This document shows, one piece after another, positions 1 to 8,342 of a stretch of 64,000 nucleotides of DNA (positions are counted from its first letter, which is position 1; every line of letters starts with the position of its first letter). A model generated the notes under the pieces. That model saw only the letters and a list, made by a program, of their open reading frames with translations, ran no database searches and was not told the DNA's origin. The DNA comes from Pseudophaeobacter sp. EL27. GTDB lineage: Bacteria; Pseudomonadota; Alphaproteobacteria; Rhodobacterales; Rhodobacteraceae. The position numbers were made by a program, and so were the translations under genes. The stretch spans positions 9,775 through 73,774 of the forward strand of contig NZ_OMPQ01000015.1 of the NCBI RefSeq assembly GCF_900313025.1, written 5' to 3'.

Positions 1-369
1 GAGATCGAAGTACAGGTCACCGTCACCGATAGTGCGGGCACATCGCATACGGAAGACTTCTCAATTGAGGTGACAGATCAGAATGACGCCGTGACCGGCG
101 TCGAGCTGACCGGCAGCGCTATTGCCGAGAACGCAGAAGGCGCAATCGTCGGCACCCTCTCCGCTGAGGACCAGGATGCGGGCGACAGCCACAGCTATTC
201 CGTCTCCGATGACCGCTTCGAGGTTGTGGAGGGCCAGCTCAAGCTGAAGGACGGCGTATCGCTCGACCATGAGGCCGAAGCTGAGATCGATGTACAGGTC
301 ACCGTAACCGATAGTGCGGGTACATCGCATACGGAAGACTTCTCAATTGAGGTGACAGATCAGAATGAG
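1..369 (+). repeat. Near-identical 87-bp direct repeat, period 282 bp, inside the adhesin gene
   Basis: Bases 1-87 and 283-369 are almost identical; both encode the end of a cadherin-like unit and the DQN linker. The 282-bp period equals one 94-residue repeat, so the array probably extends upstream of the window. Such homogenised repeats can change number by recombination. Confidence 0.85.
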
Positions 370-2874
370 GCTCCTGGCGGGTTAACACTTCAAGGGGAAA
401 GTGAAAACCTTGTTGAAAATGGCAGCTTTGAAAACTTTAGTCTGGAAACCGGTCGTTGGCGCGCCTTCAAAGAGGACGATTCCGGCAGTTGGGATACTGA
501 TACCAGTATGGAAGTCTGGGACAATTTAGGCCGGACTGATGCTTCTGAGGGCGAGCAGCACCTAGAAATGGACTCTGGCCGCGGTGTCGATAGCATCAGT
601 CAGACCATTCAGACCAACGAAGGGCAAGTTTATGATCTAGGCATCGATCTACGCGAACGTCTTACAAATGGCACCGACACTGTCGAAGTCTATTGGAACG
701 ATAATCTCGTTGGTGAATTGGATCCTGATAGTAAGGAGTGGACGACCTTTGAGATGCAGGTGATCGGTACCGGCGAAGATAAGCTGGAACTGCGTGAAGC
801 AGCCGATCAAAATGACAGCTATGGTGCACTGGTCGATAACATCACGGTTACATCCGCGCAGAATGTTGTTGCCGAAAACGTCCGTGGCGCCATTGTTAAT
901 CGGGTGAATTTCGAAGATCCAGATGGCGATGACAGTCATATGTTCGAGGTTTCGGACGACCGTTTTGAAGTTTCCAATGGCTTCTTGCGCTTGAAAGAAA
1001 CTGAAGCGCTCGACTTTGAAGAAGCCAGCGAAATCGACGTATCTGTCACGGTGACGGACTCTGGCGGACTCAGCACCTCTGAAACCTTTACTGTTGAGGT
1101 GGCTGATACCGCCGACCTGACGGTTTCGACTGGATTTCATGCGCGGTACTTCGATGTGGACCAGCGGCTCAGTTCTCTGGAGGATATCGATTGGGACGCG
1201 GAGCCAACGCATCAGGAACTGGTCACAGAGATTAATTACGAGAACGGCAGGGACTCCTTCTGGGAGGGCGGCTCGGAAGACACCTTCGGAGTAGAAATCA
1301 GCGGAGCCGTGCAGGTGGACAAAGGGGGGACATACCGGTTCGACCTCGGCGGTGACGATGGCGCTCAGTTATTCGTGAACGGGCAGCCGGTCGTCGAAAA
1401 CGATGGGCTCCATGCCTATCAGACCAAATCAGGCGAAGTGCAACTGGATCCTGGCAGCCACCATATTGAAGTGCGGTACTTCGAGAATTACGGACATGCG
1501 GGTCTGAAGCTTGAATGGGAAGGGCCGGGCATGGATGGGCCTCAGCTGGTGACGGCACCAGATATGTCCGAAGCGCAAACTGTATCCGGTATGCCGATTG
1601 CGATGAACGTCGCCCATCCAGAGATTGAGCTAAGCGAGACTACAAACCTGGCGCTGAAGGGCCTGCCCGCAGGCACGGTTGTGGAGGCGGACGGCAAAAC
1701 ACTGGTGGTGGAAGACGGCGGCACTGCGGACATCACCGGGTTTGACACAGAAATGCTGACAGTCACGCCGCCGTATGATTTTGCAGGCCAAGTGGATGCC
1801 ACGCTCACCATGACCGATAGCAGCGCTGCAGCAGGCAGCACAGACATCAGTCAGCCGATTACAATCAATGTGAATGAGGCCCAAATAACTGAGCCAACTG
1901 CAGAGTTTGTGACAGGATTTCGAGCTGACTACCTAGATGTGGACCAGCGGATCGGAAAGCTGGATGACGTGAACTGGGACGCTGACCCCACCCACCAGGA
2001 CCATCAGGCAGAAATCGATTACAAAAACAGCGGTGAATCCTTTTGGGAAAGTGGTTCCAAAGATACGTTTGCTACCCGGATCCAAGGGCAGGTTACGGTT
2101 GAGGAAGGAGGTTCCTATACCTTTTTCACCTCCGCTGACGATGGTGTGGTAGTTTTTGCCAACGGGCAGGAGGTCGTCAAAGACGATGGTAATCACAGGT
2201 ATCGCGAAGATTCCGGTCGGATCGAATTGGAACCCGGCACACACGACATTGAGATTCGATATTTCGAGAATTACGGGCATGCAGGTCTGAAACTTGAATG
2301 GGAAGGCCCGGATTCGAACGGCCGTGAGACGGTACAAGCCGATCAGGACATCGCCGTTGATGTGAACGGCACATTGGATGTGGGCATCGGGCTAGAAGGT
2401 GCGAGTGACAGTGCGACCGTAGGAATTGAAGGCCTGCCCCGTGATACGATCTTGACTAGTGGCGACAATGCTCTTGTAACAGACGGCGGGCCAGTGGATC
2501 TTTCGGGTTGGAACATAAGCGCGCTCGAGGTTTCTCCACCACCCGGTTACGAAGGGGAAATAAAGGGGGAGATAGTTGTTAGCGACACTGCCTTCAATGG
2601 CGCACCTATCACCTTCAGCTCTGATTTCACAATACCGGTTGGAGACACAACAATTACGCTCGAACCTGTTTCTCAGGGTGAAGAGGGATTCGGTCCCGAA
2701 AGCAGCATGAGCTCTGGAGACGCTGCGTGGGATGCGTTTACAGAACTAAGCGAGGAAGGCGGCCAAGATTACGATACCTCACAGGAAGATGTTCTGGCCG
2801 AGCCAGTTATTGTTCAAGAGTCGCAAGAGGTTTCACAGATCAGCACTGAAACCTATGAGCGAACAGATTGGTAA
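1..2874 (+). CDS. Large surface protein with cadherin-like repeats and two PA14 domains (5' end outside window)
   Basis: The reading frame is open from the first base, so the N terminus is missing; the visible part is about 957 residues. It begins with cadherin-like repeats of about 94 residues (DQDAGDSHSYSV, SDDRFEV and VTVTDSAG motifs), with a more diverged copy near nt 870-1110. Two PA14-like domains follow, about nt 1135-1540 and 1918-2325, each ending in the same block (RYFENYGHAGLKLEWEGP or a close variant). PA14 domains usually bind carbohydrate, and cadherin-like repeats form calcium-stabilised rods, so an exported adhesin is the likely role (inference). The acidic, Ser/Glu-rich C terminus has no clear RTX nonapeptides, so the export route is not evident. 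A hairpin terminator follows at 2996. Confidence 0.85.
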   Translation, partial: EIEVQVTVTDSAGTSHTEDFSIEVTDQNDAVTGVELTGSAIAENAEGAIVGTLSAEDQDAGDSHSYSVSDDRFEVVEGQLKLKDGVSLDHEAEAEIDVQVTVTDSAGTSHTEDFSIEVTDQNEAPGGLTLQGESENLVENGSFENFSLETGRWRAFKEDDSGSWDTDTSMEVWDNLGRTDASEGEQHLEMDSGRGVDSISQTIQTNEGQVYDLGIDLRERLTNGTDTVEVYWNDNLVGELDPDSKEWTTFEMQVIGTGEDKLELREAADQNDSYGALVDNITVTSAQNVVAENVRGAIVNRVNFEDPDGDDSHMFEVSDDRFEVSNGFLRLKETEALDFEEASEIDVSVTVTDSGGLSTSETFTVEVADTADLTVSTGFHARYFDVDQRLSSLEDIDWDAEPTHQELVTEINYENGRDSFWEGGSEDTFGVEISGAVQVDKGGTYRFDLGGDDGAQLFVNGQPVVENDGLHAYQTKSGEVQLDPGSHHIEVRYFENYGHAGLKLEWEGPGMDGPQLVTAPDMSEAQTVSGMPIAMNVAHPEIELSETTNLALKGLPAGTVVEADGKTLVVEDGGTADITGFDTEMLTVTPPYDFAGQVDATLTMTDSSAAAGSTDISQPITINVNEAQITEPTAEFVTGFRADYLDVDQRIGKLDDVNWDADPTHQDHQAEIDYKNSGESFWESGSKDTFATRIQGQVTVEEGGSYTFFTSADDGVVVFANGQEVVKDDGNHRYREDSGRIELEPGTHDIEIRYFENYGHAGLKLEWEGPDSNGRETVQADQDIAVDVNGTLDVGIGLEGASDSATVGIEGLPRDTILTSGDNALVTDGGPVDLSGWNISALEVSPPPGYEGEIKGEIVVSDTAFNGAPITFSSDFTIPVGDTTITLEPVSQGEEGFGPESSMSSGDAAWDAFTELSEEGGQDYDTSQEDVLAEPVIVQESQEVSQISTETYERTDW

Positions 2875-2948
2875 CATTCTGCTCATTCAAAAGCTGGCAG
2901 CAGCCAAAAAGAACAACGCTGGTTGATTGTCGTGTCATGCGCACCCGA

Positions 2949-2981
2949 TAAGGCCCGTAATGTTGAGCAAGGGGAAGGCCG
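2949..2981 (+). repeat. 33-bp direct repeat, left copy
   Basis: This stretch matches 5772-5804 in 32 of 33 bases, same orientation; the single difference is A2959 versus T5782. The two copies bracket the GGDEF-EAL gene. The origin is unknown; see findings. Confidence 0.8.
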
Positions 2982-2995
2982 CTAAAAGTGCACAG

Positions 2996-3027
2996 AAAGC
3001 CCAACCCCTCTTGAGTTGGGTTTTATT
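2996..3027 (+). terminator. Rho-independent terminator of the adhesin gene
   Basis: Arms CCCAAC (3000-3005) and GTTGGG (3015-3020) with a nine-base loop are followed by TTTTATT. It lies 125 bases after the adhesin stop codon. Confidence 0.65.
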
Positions 3028-3220
3028 GGGCCAAAGAGATTAAGTTAGGCTCTCGAGAGGCAACACTCTCCCGAACTACGTGGCGCAACAATAGAGCTCG
3101 ATTTACTGTGGGGTACCGAGCTGAGCGCGCTGTTCCCGTACCCTGAGAAGCAGCGGTAGCAGTAGAAGCGACTTTCAACTCACCTACCAGCCACACACCT
3201 CAACTAATGGCTATGCGCCT

Positions 3221-5542
3221 TCAGCCTAAACGAATACTTTTTTTGGAGGCATTAAGGTCGCTCATCCAAATCAACAGGTCATCAAATCTCATTGGTTTTG
3301 CGAACTGATAGCCTTGTTGCCGGATGCATCCGAGCGTTGCCAGGTGATCGCTGGTCGTCTTGTCCTCGATCCCCTCGGCTAGAACATCAATCTCTAGTTT
3401 TGTTGCGATGTCCTGAATAGCACGTATGATTTCAACATGGAGTTCAGATGTTGCCGCGAAATCAGTCAGAACTTTTGAAATTTTGAGTTGATCAGGGCGT
3501 ACTTCATAGATGCTTTGAAAGGAAGAATAACCCGCGCCGAAATCACCGATTTCCACCCCGACTCCCAACTCATCCAGTTGATCCAAGAAATAGGCTAGTT
3601 TGTCTCTGCATAGGGCACTGCAAAAATCTTCAACGACTTCAATTGACAAGCTGCATGGAAACGGCCGGAGTTCACCAAGTCTGGTTAGAAAGCTTCTTTC
3701 TTTTAGCGTTTGGATACTTAGGTTCACGGATATCTTGGGTACAATAAACCCATGATGTGCCCAGTTTTGAGCGTCGGAAACGGCTCGCTCCAAAATAAGT
3801 GTATCAATCTTGGAAATGACGCCAAGACGCTCTGCTATCGGTAGAAATGTAGCCGGTGACAATGTTCCTCTTGAAGGATGAAGCCATCGGGCAAACACTT
3901 CCAGCCCGATGACTTCATTAGTACTTACATCGACTTGAGGCTGATAGTACGGTACGATCAACCCTTCTCGTATCGCACAAGAGAGTTCGTCAGAAAGTGC
4001 CTTGGTTTTGAAGACTTCATCGCGAAGTTCACCTGAAAACTGGGCGCATCTACCACGTCCAAGCTCTTTGGCACGGTAAAGGGCAATGTCAGCATCACTC
4101 ATGAGCCTTTCGATATCTAGGTGGCCATCACATATCTTCGCCTTGGCGACACCGATGCTAGCCCCGAATTGGCACGTCTCTTCTTGGAAAAGTAATGGTT
4201 TCGAAAGCTGTAGGATAATATTGTCGGCGAGCTTTTCTGCATCCGCTGCCAAGCGTTCACCGGTACGAATTATAAGAAATTCGTCCCCTCCGACTCGAGC
4301 CACCAGGTCGTCGTCGGCGGCGAGCTCAGCTAGGGTTCGGGCGACCTGTTGTAAGACGTGATCTCCCGCAGCATGGCCCAATGTATCATTGATCTCTTTG
4401 AAGAGGTCCAAGTCGATGTGCATTACAGTGATGGCCGATGAATTTGTATTCAGCTCGTGCAATCTCCGTTCGAGTTTCTTTTGTAGAGATCTACGGTTTG
4501 CTAGTCCCGTTAAGGGATCATGGTCGGCTCTGTACTCAGCATCTTGATTGTGTCTCTCAAGCGCTTCGTTTTGTTTGTCGAGCTCCAACAATGCGTTGCG
4601 CAAACTGTCGGCCTGCTCCAAAATTGACCTTCTTAGAAAGGTCGCGATAGTCAGAGACGCTAGGATCGCGATCAGAAATATGGTCACGACAAGCCAATAG
4701 GATCTTCGCCAGTCGGCCACTGTTTCTTCCAACCTGAGGCTCAGCGCCGAGAAAACTTTGTGCCAGTATCCATCAATTCTGTGGTCAAAATCAGTCTTGG
4801 CTTCGAGCAATTGTGTGATTTCAATTTCACGACCTTTCCGGAACTTCTCGATTGATTTTATCGTTCTCACAGCTGCGCTTTGAAACATACTGCTGCTTCG
4901 ACGAAATGAGGTTCCTGCTTCCGTAACCGCCTGTTCAATCGGAGTATCAGCCATGCCAATGGGATGTTTTGAGGCCCTAGAGATGGCATCTGCCACGGCC
5001 TTGAATTGACCGGCGTTCACAACAAATGCCATCTGATCGTTAAAGTTGACCCGTTGTTTCTGGCTTAGTCTTTGAACAAGGCTTTCTAGCACCGCGAGCC
5101 GGTAGGCAACCTCTGGAAGGCGGTCAAACAAAACTGAAGAATACTCCGCTGCGAACCCATCAGGCGGGACCGTAAGTCCCATTTCACGTGCAATTTCTTG
5201 GATTATTTTGTTGGCCGCAGAGAGCCGAACTTCGCGTGATACGTCATCGGCGTTGAATTTCTGGAGATTTGAAAAAATGGTGTCGACCGAATTTTGTGAG
5301 AGCGCCTCGGGTTCATCACCGATATCCCAGAGCTGCAATGGTGGGGTATCAGATCCGTTTTCAAAAATCAGTTCAGCATTCGCCAACCAAACCTTTTCAA
5401 TCAAGTTCAGGCCGGTTTCCGAAGCCTGTATTTGTGTCAGTCGTTGATTGATTACATTTAGACCGACGAGACTTAGCCCGAGGACTGGCAGAATGAGTAC
5501 GAATAGTAGAATGCGAAGCTTGTCGCCGATCGAATTTTTCAT
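3221..5542 (-). CDS. Membrane-bound GGDEF-EAL protein with degenerate EAL domain
   Basis: The product is predicted to turn over or sense cyclic-di-GMP at the inner membrane. From M at 5542 it is 773 residues. An N-terminal membrane segment (ILLFVLILPVLGLSLV), a periplasmic region of about 250 residues and a second membrane segment (LVVTIFLIAILASLTIA) precede a GGDEF domain with intact GGDEF (VARVGGDEF) and no RxxD inhibitory site at the usual position. The EAL domain reads EVF where EAL is expected, has GDFGAGYSS in place of DDFGTGYSS, and LKIS in place of LKID, but keeps AEGIE and QGYQFAKP. Family knowledge suggests an active cyclase with a weak or non-catalytic EAL domain. An upstream in-frame TTG at 5596 would add 18 residues; the ATG is preferred because of the AGGATTGAGG stretch ahead of it. 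The gene converges on the adhesin gene. Confidence 0.85.
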   Translation of the reverse strand: MKNSIGDKLRILLFVLILPVLGLSLVGLNVINQRLTQIQASETGLNLIEKVWLANAELIFENGSDTPPLQLWDIGDEPEALSQNSVDTIFSNLQKFNADDVSREVRLSAANKIIQEIAREMGLTVPPDGFAAEYSSVLFDRLPEVAYRLAVLESLVQRLSQKQRVNFNDQMAFVVNAGQFKAVADAISRASKHPIGMADTPIEQAVTEAGTSFRRSSSMFQSAAVRTIKSIEKFRKGREIEITQLLEAKTDFDHRIDGYWHKVFSALSLRLEETVADWRRSYWLVVTIFLIAILASLTIATFLRRSILEQADSLRNALLELDKQNEALERHNQDAEYRADHDPLTGLANRRSLQKKLERRLHELNTNSSAITVMHIDLDLFKEINDTLGHAAGDHVLQQVARTLAELAADDDLVARVGGDEFLIIRTGERLAADAEKLADNIILQLSKPLLFQEETCQFGASIGVAKAKICDGHLDIERLMSDADIALYRAKELGRGRCAQFSGELRDEVFKTKALSDELSCAIREGLIVPYYQPQVDVSTNEVIGLEVFARWLHPSRGTLSPATFLPIAERLGVISKIDTLILERAVSDAQNWAHHGFIVPKISVNLSIQTLKERSFLTRLGELRPFPCSLSIEVVEDFCSALCRDKLAYFLDQLDELGVGVEIGDFGAGYSSFQSIYEVRPDQLKISKVLTDFAATSELHVEIIRAIQDIATKLEIDVLAEGIEDKTTSDHLATLGCIRQQGYQFAKPMRFDDLLIWMSDLNASKKSIRLG

Positions 5543-5771
5543 CCGGGTAGACCTCAATCCTAACTCTTCCACTCCTTGGATATCATCCAAGGGCAAAAGT
5601 TCGGTTAAAGGTGGTTTCCGCTCAGAGAGCAGTAGTCCGCTTTTGCAATGACTACTATCTGCGCATCGAAGCCTCTCGGGCTATACTAGACTGAGAGTAC
5701 CGCTAACAGTCGATTGATCGGCACAGCCGCATTTGAACTCATGGCGACAGTCCTCGCGGCAACCAGGTCCG

Positions 5772-5804
5772 TAAGGCCCGTTATGTTGAGCAAGGGGAAG
5801 GCCG
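5772..5804 (+). repeat. 33-bp direct repeat, right copy
   Basis: Second copy of the element at 2949-2981 with one mismatch. It lies just outside the 3' end of the prophage repressor gene, close to where the left boundary of the Mu-like element should fall. Confidence 0.8.
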
Positions 5805-5836
5805 ACAATAAACACGAGCTTGGAGAACAGATGCGA

Positions 5837-6388
5837 CTAACCTGCCTTGATGGCAAGGTGCTGACGCAGCTCCTGAAGGGTTTTTCCCAAGGCAATTTCC
5901 ATTGCAACTCCATCTGTGGGATCCGGCAACTGGGACATCATCTTATTGTATACCCACAATGTTTCTAGCAAGTGCGCCTCTTTAGACATCTCAATTCCGT
6001 TGTTCGCATATTCCTCGGTCACAACCCCACTACAGAACATCAAACGCATAGAGTCAGCAGGGATAACGTGACCTGGCGATCCAAGACTTGTGTCCGTTCG
6101 TCCACTTGGACCGCTTCCTTGCTCCGGCTCAATAGGCTGTGCGGGCTGTTCGCTACTAGGCAGCGGAATCGACATAGACCCCTCACCTGTCAAAACCCAA
6201 GATGCCGAAATGCCCAAATGGGTACTTATAGCAGTTAGAAATTCACTTCCAACAGCTCGATCACCGCCAATATAGTTCTGAATCGTACGGTAGCTGACGC
6301 CCGTTCTTTTAGATAAATCTTTAATAGTCAAAGATTTAAACTCACACACCTCGCGAATTCTCTCCGGTACACCCAATTGTTCACCCAC
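5837..6388 (-). CDS. Mu-like phage repressor, HTH (Cro/C1 type)
   Basis: This 183-residue protein is divergent from the early genes, as the c repressor is in Mu. An N-terminal helix-turn-helix is visible (LTIKDLSKRTGVSYRTIQNYIGG), followed by HLGISASWVLTGEG, which is typical of alphaproteobacterial phage regulators. A Pro/Gln-rich linker and a C-terminal helical region follow; no S24 peptidase motif is evident, so it should not be LexA-type self-cleaving. I chose the GTG at 6388, which begins VGEQLGVPERIRE; the frame is open to 6604, but that longer form would run through the operators. It is expected to repress the rightward early promoter by binding the palindromes at 6368-6417 (inference). 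Confidence 0.75.
   Translation of the reverse strand: MGEQLGVPERIREVCEFKSLTIKDLSKRTGVSYRTIQNYIGGDRAVGSEFLTAISTHLGISASWVLTGEGSMSIPLPSSEQPAQPIEPEQGSGPSGRTDTSLGSPGHVIPADSMRLMFCSGVVTEEYANNGIEMSKEAHLLETLWVYNKMMSQLPDPTDGVAMEIALGKTLQELRQHLAIKAG
6212..6223. promoter_or_regulatory. Internal operator-like palindrome
   Basis: GCCCAAATGGGT lies inside the repressor gene. It matches the reverse complement of the intergenic palindrome ACCCATTTGGGT (6403-6414) except at one base, so it may be an auxiliary repressor site. Confidence 0.4.
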
Positions 6389-6417
6389 CTTATTGACACT
6401 ATACCCATTTGGGTGTA
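6368..6417. promoter_or_regulatory. Repressor operator region between divergent early genes
   Basis: Two related sites are present: TACACCCAATTG from 6368 and TACCCATTTGGGTGTA (6402-6417), the second containing the inverted repeat ACCCA-TT-TGGGT. They share TACACCCAA (the second site on the opposite strand) and lie between the repressor start and the first early gene, the expected place for early-promoter control. Confidence 0.6.
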
Positions 6418-6464
6418 ATGTGAGTATGCAACGACACGATACAAGGCCGCAATGCGAGGGCAGT

Positions 6465-6749
6465 ATGACAAAACAAGATAAAATATTCCAGCCCGGGACC
6501 ATCCTGCATGAGGTGATTGTGGGTGCATTTCGATCTTCAGGGTCAAGTTTCGAGGCTTGGTGCCGCACAAACGACGTCAAGCCAAGTACCGCCCGCACAG
6601 CCACCTATGGGCAGGCTGGAGGAGAAGTAGGCAGCGCAATGCTGGAACGCATCATTGATGCCGCTGGGCGGGAGATGATCGAAATGGCCTATTCCCAGCG
6701 AGTGATCCGTGAGGCTGCAAAGCTCGAGAATGCACAGGGTGGAGCATGA
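6465..6749 (+). CDS. Mu-like phage early protein, putative DNA-binding
   Basis: This is a 94-residue protein starting at the ATG at 6465 (MTKQDKIFQPG), after a GCGAGGGCAG stretch. The segment FRSSGSSFEAWCRTNDVKPSTARTATYG has helix-turn-helix spacing and resembles the short protein found right after the repressor in Rhodobacteraceae Mu-like prophages (from memory, not searched). Its position corresponds to ner of Mu, a negative regulator of early transcription, but the sequence is not recognisably Ner. It overlaps the next gene by four bases (ATGA). Confidence 0.7.
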   Translation: MTKQDKIFQPGTILHEVIVGAFRSSGSSFEAWCRTNDVKPSTARTATYGQAGGEVGSAMLERIIDAAGREMIEMAYSQRVIREAAKLENAQGGA

Positions 6750-7027
6750 ACCACCTCCCGTTCCCCACTCCCCTCAACCAAGATGGCTGCGCCTGCGGCC
6801 GGTTGAGCCACTACCCCAGCGACACCGTGGATGGGTCGCTGGGGGCTTTTGGAACACGGTCGCCACTCGCGAAGCCGGGTCCCAGTTCCACCCTATTTTG
6901 GGCGGGCTGGGGCCAATGGATCCGCGATTGGTCCCTGACAGGGTCGGAAGTTTTGGACGACATCATCGGGGCGATCTGCGTCTTCGCCCTGCCCCTTCCG
7001 CTCCTGTTTCTGGAGTTCCTGCTATGA
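6746..7027 (+). CDS. Small phage protein of unknown function with C-terminal hydrophobic segment
   Basis: This 93-residue product overlaps the preceding stop by ATGA and the following start by four bases, implying translational coupling. The C-terminal third (IIGAICVFALPLPLLFLEFLL) could span a membrane. The N-terminal part is rich in Gly, Ser and Pro and I recognise no family. The tight packing supports it as a real gene. Confidence 0.55.
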   Translation: MNHLPFPTPLNQDGCACGRLSHYPSDTVDGSLGAFGTRSPLAKPGPSSTLFWAGWGQWIRDWSLTGSEVLDDIIGAICVFALPLPLLFLEFLL

Positions 7028-7326
7028 CAGATGACTTCGTAAGTCGGCGAACCTCCCTCGCCCCCGTAGCTACCGCACTGGCAAGCGCCACGTCGAACTA
7101 TGCAGAACGCCGAACGGCAGCGGAGAAAGCCCATCTCGCTTTGTGCGAAGCACGCCTAGCGGGCGCTCAGAATGTGAGCGCACTCGCGGATCAATCTGAC
7201 GCCGCCGTGGAAGCCATGAGCACCGCCCAGGAACAGATCGCCAACCTGATGGCGGATCTCAAAGAACAGGGCGTTCTCGACGATTTCTACGCCTTTGCCG
7301 CCACTCAAAACCGGCAGCCTACCTAA
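7024..7326 (+). CDS. Small phage early protein, helical
   Basis: This is a 100-residue protein from the ATG at 7024. It is Ala/Glu-rich and predicted mostly helical (ATALASATSNYAERRTAAEK, then AVEAMSTAQEQIANLMADLK), suggesting a coiled coil. It is packed between neighbours with short overlaps. No function is assigned. Confidence 0.6.
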   Translation: MTDDFVSRRTSLAPVATALASATSNYAERRTAAEKAHLALCEARLAGAQNVSALADQSDAAVEAMSTAQEQIANLMADLKEQGVLDDFYAFAATQNRQPT

Positions 7327-7448
7327 TGCCAGGCGCGCAGATCATACGAGGCCCCTTCCGGTCAGATCCGCGCATCAAAAATCACAGCCATGTCGCACAG
7401 AACGGCAGGCCGCAAGCAACTGACCCCCATTTCACTGGAGCATCCACC

Positions 7449-8342
7449 ATGACCCCTCCAAATTGGCAGAACACCCACACATTGCCGGTGGCAGACATCC
7501 AGGTGGAAGAACGCCTGCGGATCGCCTCCCAGCCAGCGGTGGCCAGCATTGTGTCTTCCATTCATGAGGTTGGCAGCATTCTGCAGCCCCTCCTGGTGCG
7601 CCGGGTCAAAGGTGGCTATCGCCTGATGGATGGTTTGCACCGCCTAACGGCAGCCAAAGAAGTTGGCCTAGCGGAAGTGCCGGTCAAGGTGAGCGACTGC
7701 ACCAATGACCAGGCCATTCGCATTGAAGTGGATGCCAATGTGGCTGGCGCACCGCTGACGGCACTTGATATGGCGGTGTTTCTGGCTGCTCATAAGGAGC
7801 TGTATGAACGGGAGAATCCTGAGGCGAAAAGGGCATTTAGAGCCAACCAAGCACGCCGTGGCGATTGTACGGACATTATGTCCGTACAATCATTCGCAAC
7901 CAATGCCGCCGAAGTGTTCGGCAAGGGTGACCGGCACATTCGCCGCCTCATTAGCGTTGGCGAGAAGCTCTCCAGAGAAGAAATCACCCTCCTGCGTGAA
8001 GCTCCAAAGAAAGTACAGTTCAAGGACCTGGAACACATCGCCAAGTGCGGAGAGCCTGAAGATCGCAGCGCGATCTGCATGGCCCTGGGTGATGGTTCAG
8101 CAAGGACAGCCAAGGAAGTCTTAGACCGGAAGAAAGCCGCAGGTTCGCAGGTACAGTCGACCACGGGGCAGCAGGTCTCAAAGCTCAAGGACGCCTACTC
8201 CCGTGCCAAGAAGGCAGCCCGGAAAGAGTTTGTCCGGCTGCATTGTGATGAGTTGATTGAGCTGATCCACGAGATTGCCCTTGAAGAAGACAAGGCGGCC
8301 GAGGTTGTCCCCTTCACCAGCACGCGTGAGGCGGGGCAATGA
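7449..8342 (+). CDS. ParB-like nuclease-fold protein of Mu-like phage
   Basis: This 297-residue protein (ATG at 7449, after CTGGAGCATCCACC) has a ParB N-terminal fold: PVADIQVEERLRI, SIVSSIHEVGSILQPLLVRR and the YRLMDGLHRLTAAKEVG motif. A central region resembles the ParB DNA-binding domain (MSVQSFATNAAEVFGKGDRHIRRLISVG). In Mu-like phages of alphaproteobacteria a ParB-like gene commonly precedes transposase A; its role there is not established to my knowledge. The reading frame is open back to an ATG at 7326, which overlaps the previous stop, but the longer N terminus lacks family features. The gene contains a perfect palindrome at 7863-7891 and overlaps the transposase start by ATGA. Confidence 0.8.
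   Translation: MTPPNWQNTHTLPVADIQVEERLRIASQPAVASIVSSIHEVGSILQPLLVRRVKGGYRLMDGLHRLTAAKEVGLAEVPVKVSDCTNDQAIRIEVDANVAGAPLTALDMAVFLAAHKELYERENPEAKRAFRANQARRGDCTDIMSVQSFATNAAEVFGKGDRHIRRLISVGEKLSREEITLLREAPKKVQFKDLEHIAKCGEPEDRSAICMALGDGSARTAKEVLDRKKAAGSQVQSTTGQQVSKLKDAYSRAKKAARKEFVRLHCDELIELIHEIALEEDKAAEVVPFTSTREAGQ
7863..7891. repeat. Perfect 14-bp-arm palindrome inside the ParB-like gene
   Basis: The arm GATTGTACGGACAT, one central T (7877) and its exact reverse complement form a 29-base inverted repeat within coding sequence. It could be a protein-binding site (parS-like) or an RNA hairpin; no U-tract follows, so it is not a typical terminator. Confidence 0.85.
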
